From: Bifidobacterium breve
Lineage (GTDB): Bacteria > Actinomycetota > Actinomycetes > S36-B12 > UBA5976
DNA: 13,111 nt
Assembly: GCA_945861165.1 (NCBI GenBank)
Contig: CAMATO010000027.1
Span: 1 to 13,111 of the forward strand
Direction: 5' to 3'
The translations under genes and the position numbers were made by a program. Positions 1-8,105 of the stretch are shown here, piece after piece; the first letter of the stretch is position 1; every line of letters begins with the position of its first letter. The notes beneath the pieces were generated by a model that saw only the letters and a list, made by a program, of their open reading frames with translations, was not told the DNA's origin and did no database searches.

Positions 1-809
1 GCCTCTAATGAAAGTAATTGACGAACGTGAACAAAGCCCACAACTTCATCAGCAGTTTTATTCATAACTGGATACTTAGTATGAGGAAGTTTTTCAACGA
101 CCAAAGCTGCTTCTGGAATAGTTGAATCTGCATCAAGAAATTCAACTTCGGTTCTGGGAGTCATTACTTCTCGTATTTCACGATCATCGGCTTCGAAAAC
201 GTCATCAATTAATGCGCGTTCATTATCACTTAGCTCTTCGTGTCCTGCTACTAAATCTCTTAAATCTTCGCCACTTAATTCCTGGCGACTTGCACCTGGA
301 TCTCCGCCCAGTAATTTAACAATTATGTTTGTGGAACGGCTCAATAGCCAAATAAAAGGTCTAGTAATTCTTGCTAGAAAATCAATTGGATAAGCGGCAA
401 AAAGTGCCCAACTTTCAGAGTTTTGTAAAGCTAATCGTTTTGGTACTAGTTCCCCAAAAACAAGTGAAAAATATGCGATGAATAAGGTAATCAAAATAAA
501 TGCAATCACAGACACAAAAGATTCCGGAAAAAATTTATCTAAAACTGGCGATAACACTGGAGTTAAACTTGAGGCACCAAATCCTGCTCCGATAAAACCA
601 GCCACAGTTACCCCTACTTGCACAGAGGCTAAGAATCTGTTGGGATGATCGTGTAAATCTTTTAAAAGTTTGCCGCGTCTTCCTTTAGTTTCAGCAATTC
701 TTTTGACTTGTGACTCACGTAACGAAACAAGTGCTATTTCTGCTGCAGCAAAGAATCCACCGACCAGGATGAAAAGCAGAACAATTAGGGCACTAACCCA
801 AGTACTCAT
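1..809 (-). CDS. CNNM/CBS-domain membrane protein (hemolysin C/CorC-like), 3' end cut by the window
   Basis: This is an open frame of 269 codons from an ATG at 809 that runs off the left edge, so the C-terminus is missing. Residues 4-28 form a first membrane helix followed by the CNNM-type motif AAAEIALVSLRES (21-33). Further membrane stretches lie near 62-85, 98-118 and 136-158, and GELVPKRLAL (119-128) is a second hallmark of the family. From about residue 214 the text MTPRTEV begins a CBS domain, which is cut at the edge. A second CBS domain and a CorC/HlyC small domain would be expected beyond it. Family members are inner-membrane proteins linked to magnesium or other cation transport; the older label hemolysin is misleading. 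The gene lies 34 bases after the icd stop, with no clear Shine-Dalgarno sequence, so it is probably co-transcribed with icd. The family call is firm and the substrate is unknown. Confidence 0.9.
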   Translation of the reverse strand, partial: MSTWVSALIVLLFILVGGFFAAAEIALVSLRESQVKRIAETKGRRGKLLKDLHDHPNRFLASVQVGVTVAGFIGAGFGASSLTPVLSPVLDKFFPESFVSVIAFILITLFIAYFSLVFGELVPKRLALQNSESWALFAAYPIDFLARITRPFIWLLSRSTNIIVKLLGGDPGASRQELSGEDLRDLVAGHEELSDNERALIDDVFEADDREIREVMTPRTEVEFLDADSTIPEAALVVEKLPHTKYPVMNKTADEVVGFVHVRQLLSLE

Positions 810-843
810 ATATTAAAGATGCTACTCAATCAGTTCGTGACTG

Positions 844-2055
844 TTAAAGGCTTGAGTCTAGTTGGCGCTTAATTCCAGCCAAATAATCCTCGGTTGTGGC
901 CCAGGCTTGATTTTTGCTGATCAAACTGGCTAAATCTTTAGTCATTAAACCTGATTCAACAGTTTTAATGCAAGACTCTTCAAGTTTTCTAGCAAACCCA
1001 ATAAGTTCATTATTGTTATCTAATTTACCTCGATGAACTAATCCGCCAGTCCAAGCAAAAATTGAAGCTATTGGATTTGTGGAAGTTGGTTCACCTTTTT
1101 GATGTTGACGATAATGACGTGTAACTGTTCCATGAGCTGCTTCTGATTCAACAATTTTGCCATCTGGTGTCATTAACACACTGGTCATCAGTCCAAGAGA
1201 TCCAAATCCTTGGGCAACGGTGTCACTTTGCACATCACCGTCATAATTCTTGCAAGCCCACACATAACCACCTTCCCACTTCAAAGCCGAGGCAACCATG
1301 TCATCAATTAATCGATGCTCGTAAGTTAAACCTTTTGCCTCAAATTGGGTTTTGAATTCTTTCTCATAAATGTCTTGGAAAATATCTTTGAAACGACCGT
1401 CATAGGCTTTCAAGATGGTGTTCTTAGTTGATAAATAAACTGGATAATTTCTATTTAAACCATAATTCAATGATGCTCGGGCGAAGTCTTTAATGCTTTC
1501 ATCAAAGTTATACATACCCATTGCCACACCTGAATCGGTGAAATCAGCAACTTGGAATTCCATTGGGCTGGTTCCGTCTGCAGGTTGGAAAGTCATGGTT
1601 ACTTTTCCAGGACCTGGAACTAGAAAATCGGTTGCTTTGTATTGATCTCCATGGGCATGACGACCAATAATTATTGGTTTAGTCCAAGAGGGAACTAAAC
1701 GCGGAATATTACTAATAATGATTGGCTCACGAAAAATAACACCACCTAAAATATTTCGAATGGTTCCATTGGGGGACTTCCACATTTTTTTCAAACCAAA
1801 TTCTTTAACTCTGGCTTCATCAGGAGTGATAGTTGCGCACTTAACACCCACACCGTGTTTCTTAATAGCGTTAGCAGAATCTATTGTTACTTGATCATCT
1901 GTTTTGTCGCGATTTTCAATGCTTAGATCGTAATATTCAAGGTTGACATCAAGGTAGGGCAAAATTAATTCATCTTTGATGAACTGCCAAATAATGCGAG
2001 TCATTTCATCGCCATCAAGTTCAACTACAGGATTTACTACCTTAATTTTTGACAC
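844..2055 (-). CDS. icd: NADP-dependent isocitrate dehydrogenase, homodimeric eukaryotic-like type
   Basis: The enzyme oxidatively decarboxylates isocitrate to 2-oxoglutarate, producing NADPH in the TCA cycle. The 403-residue protein closely follows the cytosolic/mitochondrial IDH1/IDH2 pattern rather than the E. coli type or the roughly 740-residue monomeric type. It shows GDEMTRIIW (15-23), [10 protein letters not shown] (71-80), and the substrate-binding KSPNGTIRN with S94 and R100. R109, R132 and Y139 lie in GRHAHGDQY, followed by RLIDDMVA, the metal-binding [11 protein letters not shown] and the NADP-binding HGTVTRHYR. All catalytic positions I can align are present and the length is normal. 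The start is GTG (2053-2055), preceded by AAAGGA five bases upstream, one of the best ribosome-binding sites in the window. It follows mdh by 13 bases and is surely in the same transcript. M. tuberculosis Icd1 is, as I recall, of this same type. Confidence 0.97.
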   Translation of the reverse strand: MSKIKVVNPVVELDGDEMTRIIWQFIKDELILPYLDVNLEYYDLSIENRDKTDDQVTIDSANAIKKHGVGVKCATITPDEARVKEFGLKKMWKSPNGTIRNILGGVIFREPIIISNIPRLVPSWTKPIIIGRHAHGDQYKATDFLVPGPGKVTMTFQPADGTSPMEFQVADFTDSGVAMGMYNFDESIKDFARASLNYGLNRNYPVYLSTKNTILKAYDGRFKDIFQDIYEKEFKTQFEAKGLTYEHRLIDDMVASALKWEGGYVWACKNYDGDVQSDTVAQGFGSLGLMTSVLMTPDGKIVESEAAHGTVTRHYRQHQKGEPTSTNPIASIFAWTGGLVHRGKLDNNNELIGFARKLEESCIKTVESGLMTKDLASLISKNQAWATTEDYLAGIKRQLDSSL

Positions 2056-2068
2056 TCTTATCCTTTTT

Positions 2069-3025
2069 TTACAGGTCTTTAACGTCGGCTTGTTTTGCTC
2101 TAACAGCTTCAGCAGCAGTCTTAAGTGCTGTGGTTTCTTCTGCTGTTAATTTAGTTTCAACAACTTTGTTAATTCCTTTTGATCCAATTTCTGCTTCTAC
2201 CCCTAAATAAACTCCGTTAATTCCATATTCGCCATCAACCCAGGCACAAACTGGCATTACTTGACCAGAGTTTGTAGCAACCGCTTTTGCCATTTGAGCA
2301 GCAGCTGCAGACGGTGCGTAATAAGCAGAACCAGTCTTAAGTAGTGCCACGACTTCTGCTCCACCATTTCTGGTTCGATCTACTAAGGCATCAATATCTG
2401 CTTTCGACAAAACTTCACTTAAAGCTTTACCTTTAACACTTGATTGACTTGGTACTGGAACCATGGTTTCACCATGAGATCCCAATGTTAAAGTTTTTAC
2501 TTCACTTACGTCAGATCCTGTTTTTTCTGCAACAAAGTTTGTAAATCTTGCGGTATCAAGCATTCCAGCTTGTCCCATAACTCTATTTTTTGGAAACCCT
2601 GTAGCTAATTGAGCAAGTGCTGTCATTTCATCAAGAGGATTTGAAACAACAATTACTACTGAATCAGGTGCATGCTTGGCAATGTTTTCTGAAACTTGGC
2701 GAACGATTTTGGCATTTGTTTCAATTAAATCCATACGACTCATGCCTGGTTTTCTTGGTAAACCAGCAGTGATTACCACGATGCCACAACCTTTGATAGC
2801 TTCATAACCTGAACCATCTAAACCTGTGGTTTGGCCAACAATTTTTGTTTCAAAATTTTGAATTGGTCTTGATTGATTCATATCAAGAGCTAAGCCTTCA
2901 GCTTTTCCTTCAACTACATCTGTTAAAACAACAGTTTCGAAAATGTCATATTCAGCTAAACGCATAGCAGTAGTTGAACCATAAAAACCTGCTCCGATGA
3001 CTGCAACTTTGCCTGATCTGCTCAC
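2069..3025 (-). CDS. mdh: Malate dehydrogenase, lactate-dehydrogenase-like type (NAD-dependent)
   Basis: The protein interconverts malate and oxaloacetate in the TCA cycle. Counting from the GTG at 3025 it has 318 residues. A Rossmann motif VIGAGFYG (9-16) is followed by an acidic residue at the end of the second strand (D36), which indicates NAD rather than [12 protein letters not shown] carries the substrate-specificity arginine R91 and R97; lactate dehydrogenases have Gln at the first position. SNPLD contains N129, LDTARF contains D157 and R160, and GSHGETMVP holds the catalytic H184. These belong to the LDH-like malate dehydrogenases, not to the classical MDH of mycobacteria. The start is uncertain. 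An upstream in-frame TTG at 3046 would add seven residues (MKGSENI), but it has no ribosome-binding site. The GTG at 3025 has AAAGG 13 bases upstream and begins where the family usually does. Thirteen bases separate its stop from icd. Confidence 0.95.
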   Translation of the reverse strand: MSRSGKVAVIGAGFYGSTTAMRLAEYDIFETVVLTDVVEGKAEGLALDMNQSRPIQNFETKIVGQTTGLDGSGYEAIKGCGIVVITAGLPRKPGMSRMDLIETNAKIVRQVSENIAKHAPDSVVIVVSNPLDEMTALAQLATGFPKNRVMGQAGMLDTARFTNFVAEKTGSDVSEVKTLTLGSHGETMVPVPSQSSVKGKALSEVLSKADIDALVDRTRNGGAEVVALLKTGSAYYAPSAAAAQMAKAVATNSGQVMPVCAWVDGEYGINGVYLGVEAEIGSKGINKVVETKLTAEETTALKTAAEAVRAKQADVKDL

Positions 3026-3112
3026 GATGTTTTCAGAACCTTTCAAATAAATTTGGAGTGTTAATTCTTACTTCCTATTACTCAAATTCTAGTCAAATAC
3101 GTAAACTTGGGG
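3026..3112 (-). promoter_or_regulatory. Spacer upstream of mdh with a candidate -10 element
   Basis: Read on the minus strand, this spacer between the DUF3017 stop and mdh contains TAGAAT (3086-3091), five of six matches to TATAAT. It lies within the word TATTTGACTAG (3089-3099) that also occurs upstream of purH. No good -35 box sits 16-18 bases before it. An AGGAAG tract at 3072-3077 is too far from either mdh start to be its ribosome-binding site. A promoter for mdh-icd here is plausible but unproven; read-through from upstream genes is the alternative. Confidence 0.35.
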
Positions 3113-3463
3113 TTAAGAGGGCACAACTATAGAAAGAATTAAAAGCAAAACTGAAAAACTAGCCAGCACTAAAACATCTATCCACTTAGTCCTGACGTAT
3201 AACCAACCAAGTGTGAATCTTGGAAGTGAGGCACGTAAAACTGCAGCAATTGAGACACCTAGAGAAAAAATCAAAGCACCAACCCGAAAGTTTATTTGTG
3301 TTGCCAGCACTATTCCAACAGTTGTGATAATTAATGGAATAAGTGTGGGCCATTGTCTACGAATTAATTTTTGCCAACGACCAATTTGCTTAGGATTTTC
3401 ATTAACTGAAACTGCACGCAATGCTCTTAACTCAGAATTTGGTTGAGGAGTGGTTGCGCTCAT
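3113..3463 (-). CDS. DUF3017 small membrane protein
   Basis: This is a 116-residue protein of unknown function. A hydrophilic N-terminus of about 37 residues is followed by three predicted membrane helices near 39-56 (WPTLIPLIITTVGIVLAT), 60-78 and 94-114. A basic cytosolic-type segment (IGRWQKLIRRQW) precedes the first helix and a short hydrophilic linker (RASLPRFTLGWLYVRTKW) lies between the second and third. Size, topology and position just before mdh match DUF3017 of actinobacteria, where the gene commonly lies between purH and mdh. The start is an ATG at 3461-3463, ten bases after the transporter stop, with AAGG 13 bases before it. It is probably co-transcribed with the transporter. The family assignment rests on length, topology and context more than on a sharp motif. 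Confidence 0.8.
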   Translation of the reverse strand: MSATTPQPNSELRALRAVSVNENPKQIGRWQKLIRRQWPTLIPLIITTVGIVLATQINFRVGALIFSLGVSIAAVLRASLPRFTLGWLYVRTKWIDVLVLASFSVLLLILSIVVPS

Positions 3464-3473
3464 GAATAAAAGT

Positions 3474-4355
3474 TTACCTTAAGTCACTTGCTAGATAGAC
3501 AGCCAAGAGCATGAGGCCTGCCCCACTTATGAGTGCCCATCCCACATTTATGTTCGCATTAGGCAAAATCACATCTAAAGCAATTGAAGTAATTAATTGT
3601 CCAGCAACACTTGCTAACCCAAAAAGTAAAACACCTAGTGTTCTAATTGTTGCTGCTGCTAAGAAAACCACCACAGCACCTAATAACCCTGCTGAATATA
3701 ACCACCACTGACTAGGCCAAGTAGACCAATTCTTACCAAATAAATTCATAACCAAAAGTGCCATAGATACTGCAATCATCGACATGGGAAAGTTTATAAA
3801 AGTTGAAACTTGGGAATTTGATGCATTAGTTACTCGACCATTTAGTGCAAATTGAACGGTCACCGCCAAACCTGCCACCACCACTGCTGCAATTGGGATC
3901 CAAAGTATTTCGCCTTTAAAGTCAGATACAGATAGCAGCACTGCTGCGATTCCTAATAGGACTGCAATTGATCTTCTAACAGTAATTCTTTTTTTAGTTC
4001 CGGAACTAAACCCAAATTTATCCACCACAATGCCACTGACATTTTGTGATGCAACCAAAACCACGGTAAATAAACCTGTACCGATAATACTTACGGTACT
4101 TGACGCTGTTGAAATATAAACTCCTCCAGCCACCCCACCCAGTAATTGCCATTTAGCAAACTTTCCTGAAATCACAGCTTTATAAAGTTGCTTACCTTTT
4201 TTTCTAACTTCAGGATTTAATAGAAATAAACCCGTACAAATTGCACCGCCTATGTTGGAAATTAAGGCAGCCATAATTCCATCATTTAGTTCATGAGCTA
4301 ATTGACCACTAACACTTGCTTGCAAAGTTGCCGCAATGCCTGCCACAAATGCCAA
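3474..4355 (-). CDS. DMT-superfamily transporter, tandem YdcZ (DUF606) type
   Basis: This is a polytopic membrane protein of 293 residues with about ten hydrophobic helices, made of two homologous halves. AGIAATLQASVSGQLAHEL (5-23) matches AGLAVTVQFALNGRVTNAS (161-179). The glycine-rich helix around 73-116, with ASQNVSGIVVDKFGF, corresponds to 223-264, with ASVAGQLITSIALDVI. Each half resembles a single YdcZ domain, so the protein is the fused, double-length form. The substrate is unknown; the drug/metabolite transporter superfamily exports or imports small metabolites. The predicted TTG start at 4355 has no ribosome-binding site. The frame stays open upstream into the end of purH without an ATG or GTG, so initiation could be at this TTG or at a rare codon such as the ATT at 4386-4388, by coupling to purH. 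I know of no conserved link between this family and the purH-DUF3017 pair, so it looks like a lineage-specific insertion into the operon. Confidence 0.85.
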   Translation of the reverse strand: MAFVAGIAATLQASVSGQLAHELNDGIMAALISNIGGAICTGLFLLNPEVRKKGKQLYKAVISGKFAKWQLLGGVAGGVYISTASSTVSIIGTGLFTVVLVASQNVSGIVVDKFGFSSGTKKRITVRRSIAVLLGIAAVLLSVSDFKGEILWIPIAAVVVAGLAVTVQFALNGRVTNASNSQVSTFINFPMSMIAVSMALLVMNLFGKNWSTWPSQWWLYSAGLLGAVVVFLAAATIRTLGVLLFGLASVAGQLITSIALDVILPNANINVGWALISGAGLMLLAVYLASDLR

Positions 4356-4383
4356 AGTTATTGATATAGGAATACTTGCTTTT

Positions 4384-5934
4384 TCAATGAGAAAAATGTC
4401 GGACCCCTGTCAAATACATAGTGATTCCAGCTTTCTTTGCTAAAGCAATTATTTCCTCATCGTTTTTAGAGCCGCCTGGTTGAACTACTGCGGTTACTCC
4501 TGCATTAATTAAAATTTGTAATGCATCAGGAAATGGAAAATATGCATCGGATGCTGCAACGCTATTTTTTGTGTTCTCAACACCTGCTCTGTTAACGGCT
4601 AATTGGACTGCATCAACTCTGTTTACCTGACCCATTCCTAAACCAACCGTTGAACCATTTTTAGCTAACACAATTGCGTTTGATTTTGGTGCCCGCACGC
4701 ATCGCCAAGCAAATTCTAAGTCAGTCAAAACTTCATCATTTAATTTTTCACCTGCTACTAATTTCCATGCTGCAGGATCATCACCAGTTGCTTCAACGTC
4801 GTCAACACTTTGCATTAAAACGCCACCAGAAATTGTGCGCCATTCCACTCGATGTCCCATGTGAGGTCCGGCAAGTTGCAAAATTCTTAAGTTTGGTTTT
4901 TCTTGCAATATTTTTAAAGCTTCTTCGTCAAAAGCTGGTGCAACAATCACTTCAGTAAAAACTTCATTAACTAACTGAGCAGTCTCTTTGTCCACTTTTC
5001 TATTAGTTGCAACTACTGCGCCATAAGCAGAAACCTTGTCGGCAGCTAATGCCTTTTGATAAGCAATGCTTAAGTCTTTTCCAATAGCGATTCCACAAGG
5101 ATTTGTGTGTTTGATAATTGCCACACATGGTTCAACATGATCAAAGACTGCAGCTCGCGCACTGTCGGCGTCAACATAATTGTTGTAAGACATTTCTTTA
5201 CCTGCTAGTTGTTTTGCTTGTGCAATTCCTTTTTCAGAACTAACACCTCGATAAAGCGCAGCACTTTGATGCGGGTTCTCTCCGTAACGAAGTATTTGTG
5301 ATCTGTTAAATGATGCACCTACCCAAACAGGTGAGTCTTGTTCCGGTGTGGTCTTTCTCGAAATCCATCTAGCAATCAAAGTGTCATAGGTGGCGGTGTG
5401 TGCAAAGGCTTGCGCGGACCAAGTAATTCTTAATTCTCGAGATATACCATTTTTTAAATTATCAATCAAAGTTGAGTAATCACTTGGTGAAACTAATACC
5501 GAAACATTTTCAAAGTTCTTGGCTGCTGCCCTAATTAAGGCTGTACCTCCGATATCAATTTGCTCCATACATTCATCAAAATCTGCACCAGATGAAACTG
5601 TGTCGGCAAAGGGATAAAGATTTACCACAACTAAATCAAATGGTTTTATATTTAATTGGGTTAAGGAATTTTTGTGCTCAGCTTTCCTGGGATCTGCCAA
5701 GATTCCTGCATGAATTTGTGGGTGAAGAGTTTTAACTCTGCCATCAAGTATTTCTGGAAAATTTGTTACTTCAGAAACTTTTGTTACTGGGATATTTAAT
5801 TCAGAAATGAATGTAGCGGTTGCTCCAGTTGAAACGATTTCCACACCAGATTCGTTCAGTGCTTGTGCTAATTGTGCTAAACCATCTTTGTTGGAAACAC
5901 TAATAAGGGCTCTGTTAATTGTTGTTTTACTCAT
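4384..5934 (-). CDS. purH: Bifunctional AICAR transformylase / IMP cyclohydrolase
   Basis: This enzyme catalyses the last two steps of de novo purine synthesis: formylation of AICAR using 10-formyl-tetrahydrofolate, then ring closure to IMP. The protein has 516 residues from the ATG at 5932-5934, a full family length. The N-terminal cyclohydrolase (MGS-like) domain shows ALISVSNKDG (9-18), STGAT (35-39), DGRVKTLHP (64-72), VVVNLYPF and IDIGGTALIRAAAKN (126-140). The C-terminal transformylase domain shows LRYGENPHQ (215-223), the catalytic IKHTNPCG (274-281, K275 and H276), AYGAVVA, SDAYFPFPD (462-470) and the terminal RHFSH. An in-frame TTG at 5958 would add eight residues, but the family begins at MSKTTINRALISVSNKDG. 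AAGGGG lies 13 bases before the ATG. The gene sits after DUF6350 without the purN that usually precedes purH in actinobacteria. Confidence 0.98.
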   Translation of the reverse strand: MSKTTINRALISVSNKDGLAQLAQALNESGVEIVSTGATATFISELNIPVTKVSEVTNFPEILDGRVKTLHPQIHAGILADPRKAEHKNSLTQLNIKPFDLVVVNLYPFADTVSSGADFDECMEQIDIGGTALIRAAAKNFENVSVLVSPSDYSTLIDNLKNGISRELRITWSAQAFAHTATYDTLIARWISRKTTPEQDSPVWVGASFNRSQILRYGENPHQSAALYRGVSSEKGIAQAKQLAGKEMSYNNYVDADSARAAVFDHVEPCVAIIKHTNPCGIAIGKDLSIAYQKALAADKVSAYGAVVATNRKVDKETAQLVNEVFTEVIVAPAFDEEALKILQEKPNLRILQLAGPHMGHRVEWRTISGGVLMQSVDDVEATGDDPAAWKLVAGEKLNDEVLTDLEFAWRCVRAPKSNAIVLAKNGSTVGLGMGQVNRVDAVQLAVNRAGVENTKNSVAASDAYFPFPDALQILINAGVTAVVQPGGSKNDEEIIALAKKAGITMYLTGVRHFSH

Positions 5935-6043
5935 TTTATTTCTAGAGCCCCTTCTCAAATCTTGCTTTGAGCCTAGTCAAATAGGTATCAAAATCGTGCT
6001 GGTCTATCGCCCTAAGTGACTGTGACCCCACAATTTATACTTT
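5935..6043 (-). promoter_or_regulatory. Spacer / probable leader upstream of purH
   Basis: This is the longest spacer inside the minus-strand block. Read on the minus strand it begins with TATAAA (6034-6039), a five-of-six -10 match directly after the DUF6350 stop. A weak -35 candidate TTGGTG (6059-6064) lies 19 bases before it. If used, this gives a purH leader of about 90 bases. Further down lie TATTTGACTAG (5973-5983, shared with the mdh upstream region) and a short hairpin (5954-5971) just before the AAGGGG tract. I could not match the leader to a riboswitch class I know. Confidence 0.4.
5954..5971 (-). other. Short inverted repeat in the purH leader
   Basis: CTCAAA and TTTGAG form a perfect six-base stem with a six-base loop (GCAAGA on the minus strand). 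It ends directly before AAGGGG and about 20 bases before the purH start. It lacks a following T-run, so it is not an intrinsic terminator. It could influence ribosome access, but a stem of four A-T and two G-C pairs is weak. Confidence 0.35.
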
Positions 6044-7222
6044 CTAGAGTTCTTTTTCCACCAATCGTTGTTTTTTATTTTTACGTCTATATCTCCAAAT
6101 AAGTATCAAAGCAATTATAATTATCTCGCCTATTAAAAACCAAGTCATATTTCGTTGAAATATTTCTTTAGGGCTAACCCCAAAATTTAGTAATAAATTA
6201 TTCCCTAATGATCCAGAGCTTAAATAACTTAAAAAACTCAATATTGTTGAAGTGCCCAAAGCGACAAAAAAAGCATTGACTAGCCAAAAAGAAATTTTTT
6301 CATTCCGAGTGACTAGTGCCATAATTACTCCCATAAAAATTGGAATAATAAATAGAAATTTGGTCCAAGTAGGCAATTCAGTTGGAATTAACCCAAACCA
6401 AGGCCAAGCTGGTAATTGTGAAATGTTTACCTCAGTTAAGGAAATACTTGATCCTGCCCCTAGTGAAACCGTGGCTTTAGCTAACCAAGCCCACGACCAC
6501 AAAATAAAATTTGGAAGCCAGCCAATACCTGAAATAACCACCGCAACAATGGCTACTACCCCACCCAATAAGGAAGATTGAACCAGCAACATATTTTCAT
6601 AATTAAATCCAATAGCAATAGCAACAATCACAAATCCGATAAAAAAGGTAAACAGAATAAATCGTAAAATAAATTTAAGAATTTGTTTTATGAATTCATC
6701 TAGATCATCAAATATTAATGACCAAGTTCCACCTACTGTGCCTACTGCATAAATAGACATAGAAACCACCATGATGGTTGGCTTAATCATTACTTCAAAC
6801 CAATTTATGTTTAGTGGATCTACGAATTGTCTTAAAAGTACGATGACTCCACAATATGAAAATGAGGCAATTGAAACTACCAATAAAGATATTAAGGTTG
6901 GTCGTTTCATTTCGTCATGTAACGCGGATCTAATTGCCCATCGAGAAGATCTATACAACGAAAGCAGAGTTATTAAAATAAAGCCCAAAAATGGCAAAGA
7001 AAGCACTGTGGAGTTAATAACAATGGGAACACCTTGCATGGCTAAATATCCCCACACCACAACTTTGAAAGCGTCTGAAATTGAGGTTGAGCTATCTCCT
7101 GCCAAAATCCAGGTAGTAAAAATAAGAATTACTGATAAACCAAAGGTTATGAGAAATGTCCATAGTGTTACTAAAAGTCCAGCAATAACAACGCTATGGC
7201 GTTGAACTGGAGTATCGGTCAC
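6044..7222 (-). CDS. DUF6350 multi-pass membrane protein
   Basis: The 392-residue integral membrane protein has about nine hydrophobic helices, near 11-40, 53-70, 74-90, 109-131, 147-168, 184-207, 217-243, 287-306 and 312-334. A final one at about 360-379 is followed by the very basic tail RYRRKNKKQR. The segment GWLPNFILWSWAWLAKATVSLGAGSSISL resembles the conserved loop of DUF6350, a family found between sucD and purN/purH in actinobacteria; the function is unknown. The start is GTG (7220-7222), four bases after the sucD stop and without a visible ribosome-binding site, so translation is probably coupled to sucD. The family is called mostly from position, topology and this one loop. Composition is locally AT-rich, as expected for a hydrophobic protein here. 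Confidence 0.75.
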   Translation of the reverse strand: MTDTPVQRHSVVIAGLLVTLWTFLITFGLSVILIFTTWILAGDSSTSISDAFKVVVWGYLAMQGVPIVINSTVLSLPFLGFILITLLSLYRSSRWAIRSALHDEMKRPTLISLLVVSIASFSYCGVIVLLRQFVDPLNINWFEVMIKPTIMVVSMSIYAVGTVGGTWSLIFDDLDEFIKQILKFILRFILFTFFIGFVIVAIAIGFNYENMLLVQSSLLGGVVAIVAVVISGIGWLPNFILWSWAWLAKATVSLGAGSSISLTEVNISQLPAWPWFGLIPTELPTWTKFLFIIPIFMGVIMALVTRNEKISFWLVNAFFVALGTSTILSFLSYLSSGSLGNNLLLNFGVSPKEIFQRNMTWFLIGEIIIIALILIWRYRRKNKKQRLVEKEL

Positions 7223-7226
7223 AAAT

Positions 7227-8105
7227 TTATTTTATTGCGGCACGTAACAAAAGTGCTGTTTCGCTAGGAGTTTTACCAACTTTTACTCCGGCTTTTTCTA
7301 AAGCAACTTTCTTTGCTTCCGCAGTTCCACTTGAACCTGAGACAATTGCCCCTGCATGTCCCATGGTTTTACCTTCGGGAGCAGTAAAGCCTGCCACATA
7401 GGCAACTACTGGTTTCTTGATATTTGCTTTGATAAATTCAGCTGCTTTTTCTTCTGCGTCGCCGCCAATTTCACCAATCATCACAATTGCTTTTGTGTCT
7501 GGATCTTTTTCAAATTCTCTTAAAGCATCAATATGAGTTGTACCAATAATTGGATCTCCACCAATGCCAATTGCGGTAGTAAAACCAAGATCTCTTAATT
7601 CATACATCATTTGGTAGGTAAGTGTTCCTGATTTGGAAACTAAACCAATAGAACCTTTTGCGGTTATGTCTGCTGGAATGATTCCGGCGTTGCTTAATCC
7701 TGGAGAAATAATTCCTGGACAGTTTGGTCCGATAATTCTGGTCTTACCAGATTTTTGTGCGTAGGTGAAGAAATGTGCGGTGTCATGAACTGGGATACCT
7801 TCTGTGATGACAACGACTAGTGGCATAACTGCGTCTACTGCTTCCACAACTGCTGCTTTAGCAAATTTTGGTGGCACAAAAACTACAGAAACATTTGCAC
7901 CAGTAGCTGTCATTGCTTCTTGAACTGAATTGAATACTGGAACGTTTTGCCCAGCAACTTCTAAACTTTGTCCACCTTTACCTGGAGTTACCCCACCAAC
8001 AATTTTGGTACCGGACTTAATCATTCTTTCGGTGTGCTTTTTTCCTTCCGAACCAGTCATACCTTGCACAATAACTTTGCTATTTTCGTTTAATAAAATT
8101 GCCAT
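7227..8105 (-). CDS. sucD: Succinyl-CoA ligase (ADP/GDP-forming) alpha subunit
   Basis: With SucC this subunit converts succinyl-CoA to succinate while making ATP or GTP by substrate-level phosphorylation. The 292-residue protein has the CoA-binding Rossmann start [15 protein letters not shown] (11-25), VFVPPKFA (75-82), ITEGIP (100-105), [11 protein letters not shown] (126-136), SKSGTLTYQ (157-165) and [10 protein letters not shown] (180-189). [10 protein letters not shown] follows, then the phosphorylated active-site His250 in [12 protein letters not shown]. The length and all motifs are intact. The ATG start overlaps the sucC stop in TAATG, with AGGTG seven bases upstream inside the sucC end, so synthesis of the two subunits is coupled. 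Confidence 0.98.
   Translation of the reverse strand: MAILLNENSKVIVQGMTGSEGKKHTERMIKSGTKIVGGVTPGKGGQSLEVAGQNVPVFNSVQEAMTATGANVSVVFVPPKFAKAAVVEAVDAVMPLVVVITEGIPVHDTAHFFTYAQKSGKTRIIGPNCPGIISPGLSNAGIIPADITAKGSIGLVSKSGTLTYQMMYELRDLGFTTAIGIGGDPIIGTTHIDALREFEKDPDTKAIVMIGEIGGDAEEKAAEFIKANIKKPVVAYVAGFTAPEGKTMGHAGAIVSGSSGTAEAKKVALEKAGVKVGKTPSETALLLRAAIK

Noticed and set aside
122..319. Plus-strand open frame of 65 codons
   Set aside because: It lies opposite the CNNM/CBS gene, its translation is Leu/His-rich with no domain, and the minus-strand frame has clear family motifs.
810..843. CAGT/ACTG inverted repeat between icd and the CNNM gene considered as a terminator
   Set aside because: The stem is only four bases and is not followed by a T-run, so it is not a convincing intrinsic terminator.
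6252..7205. Plus-strand open frames opposite the DUF6350 gene (109 and 144 codons)
   Set aside because: The translations are low in hydrophobic order and show no motif, and the opposite strand encodes a coherent membrane protein in operon context.
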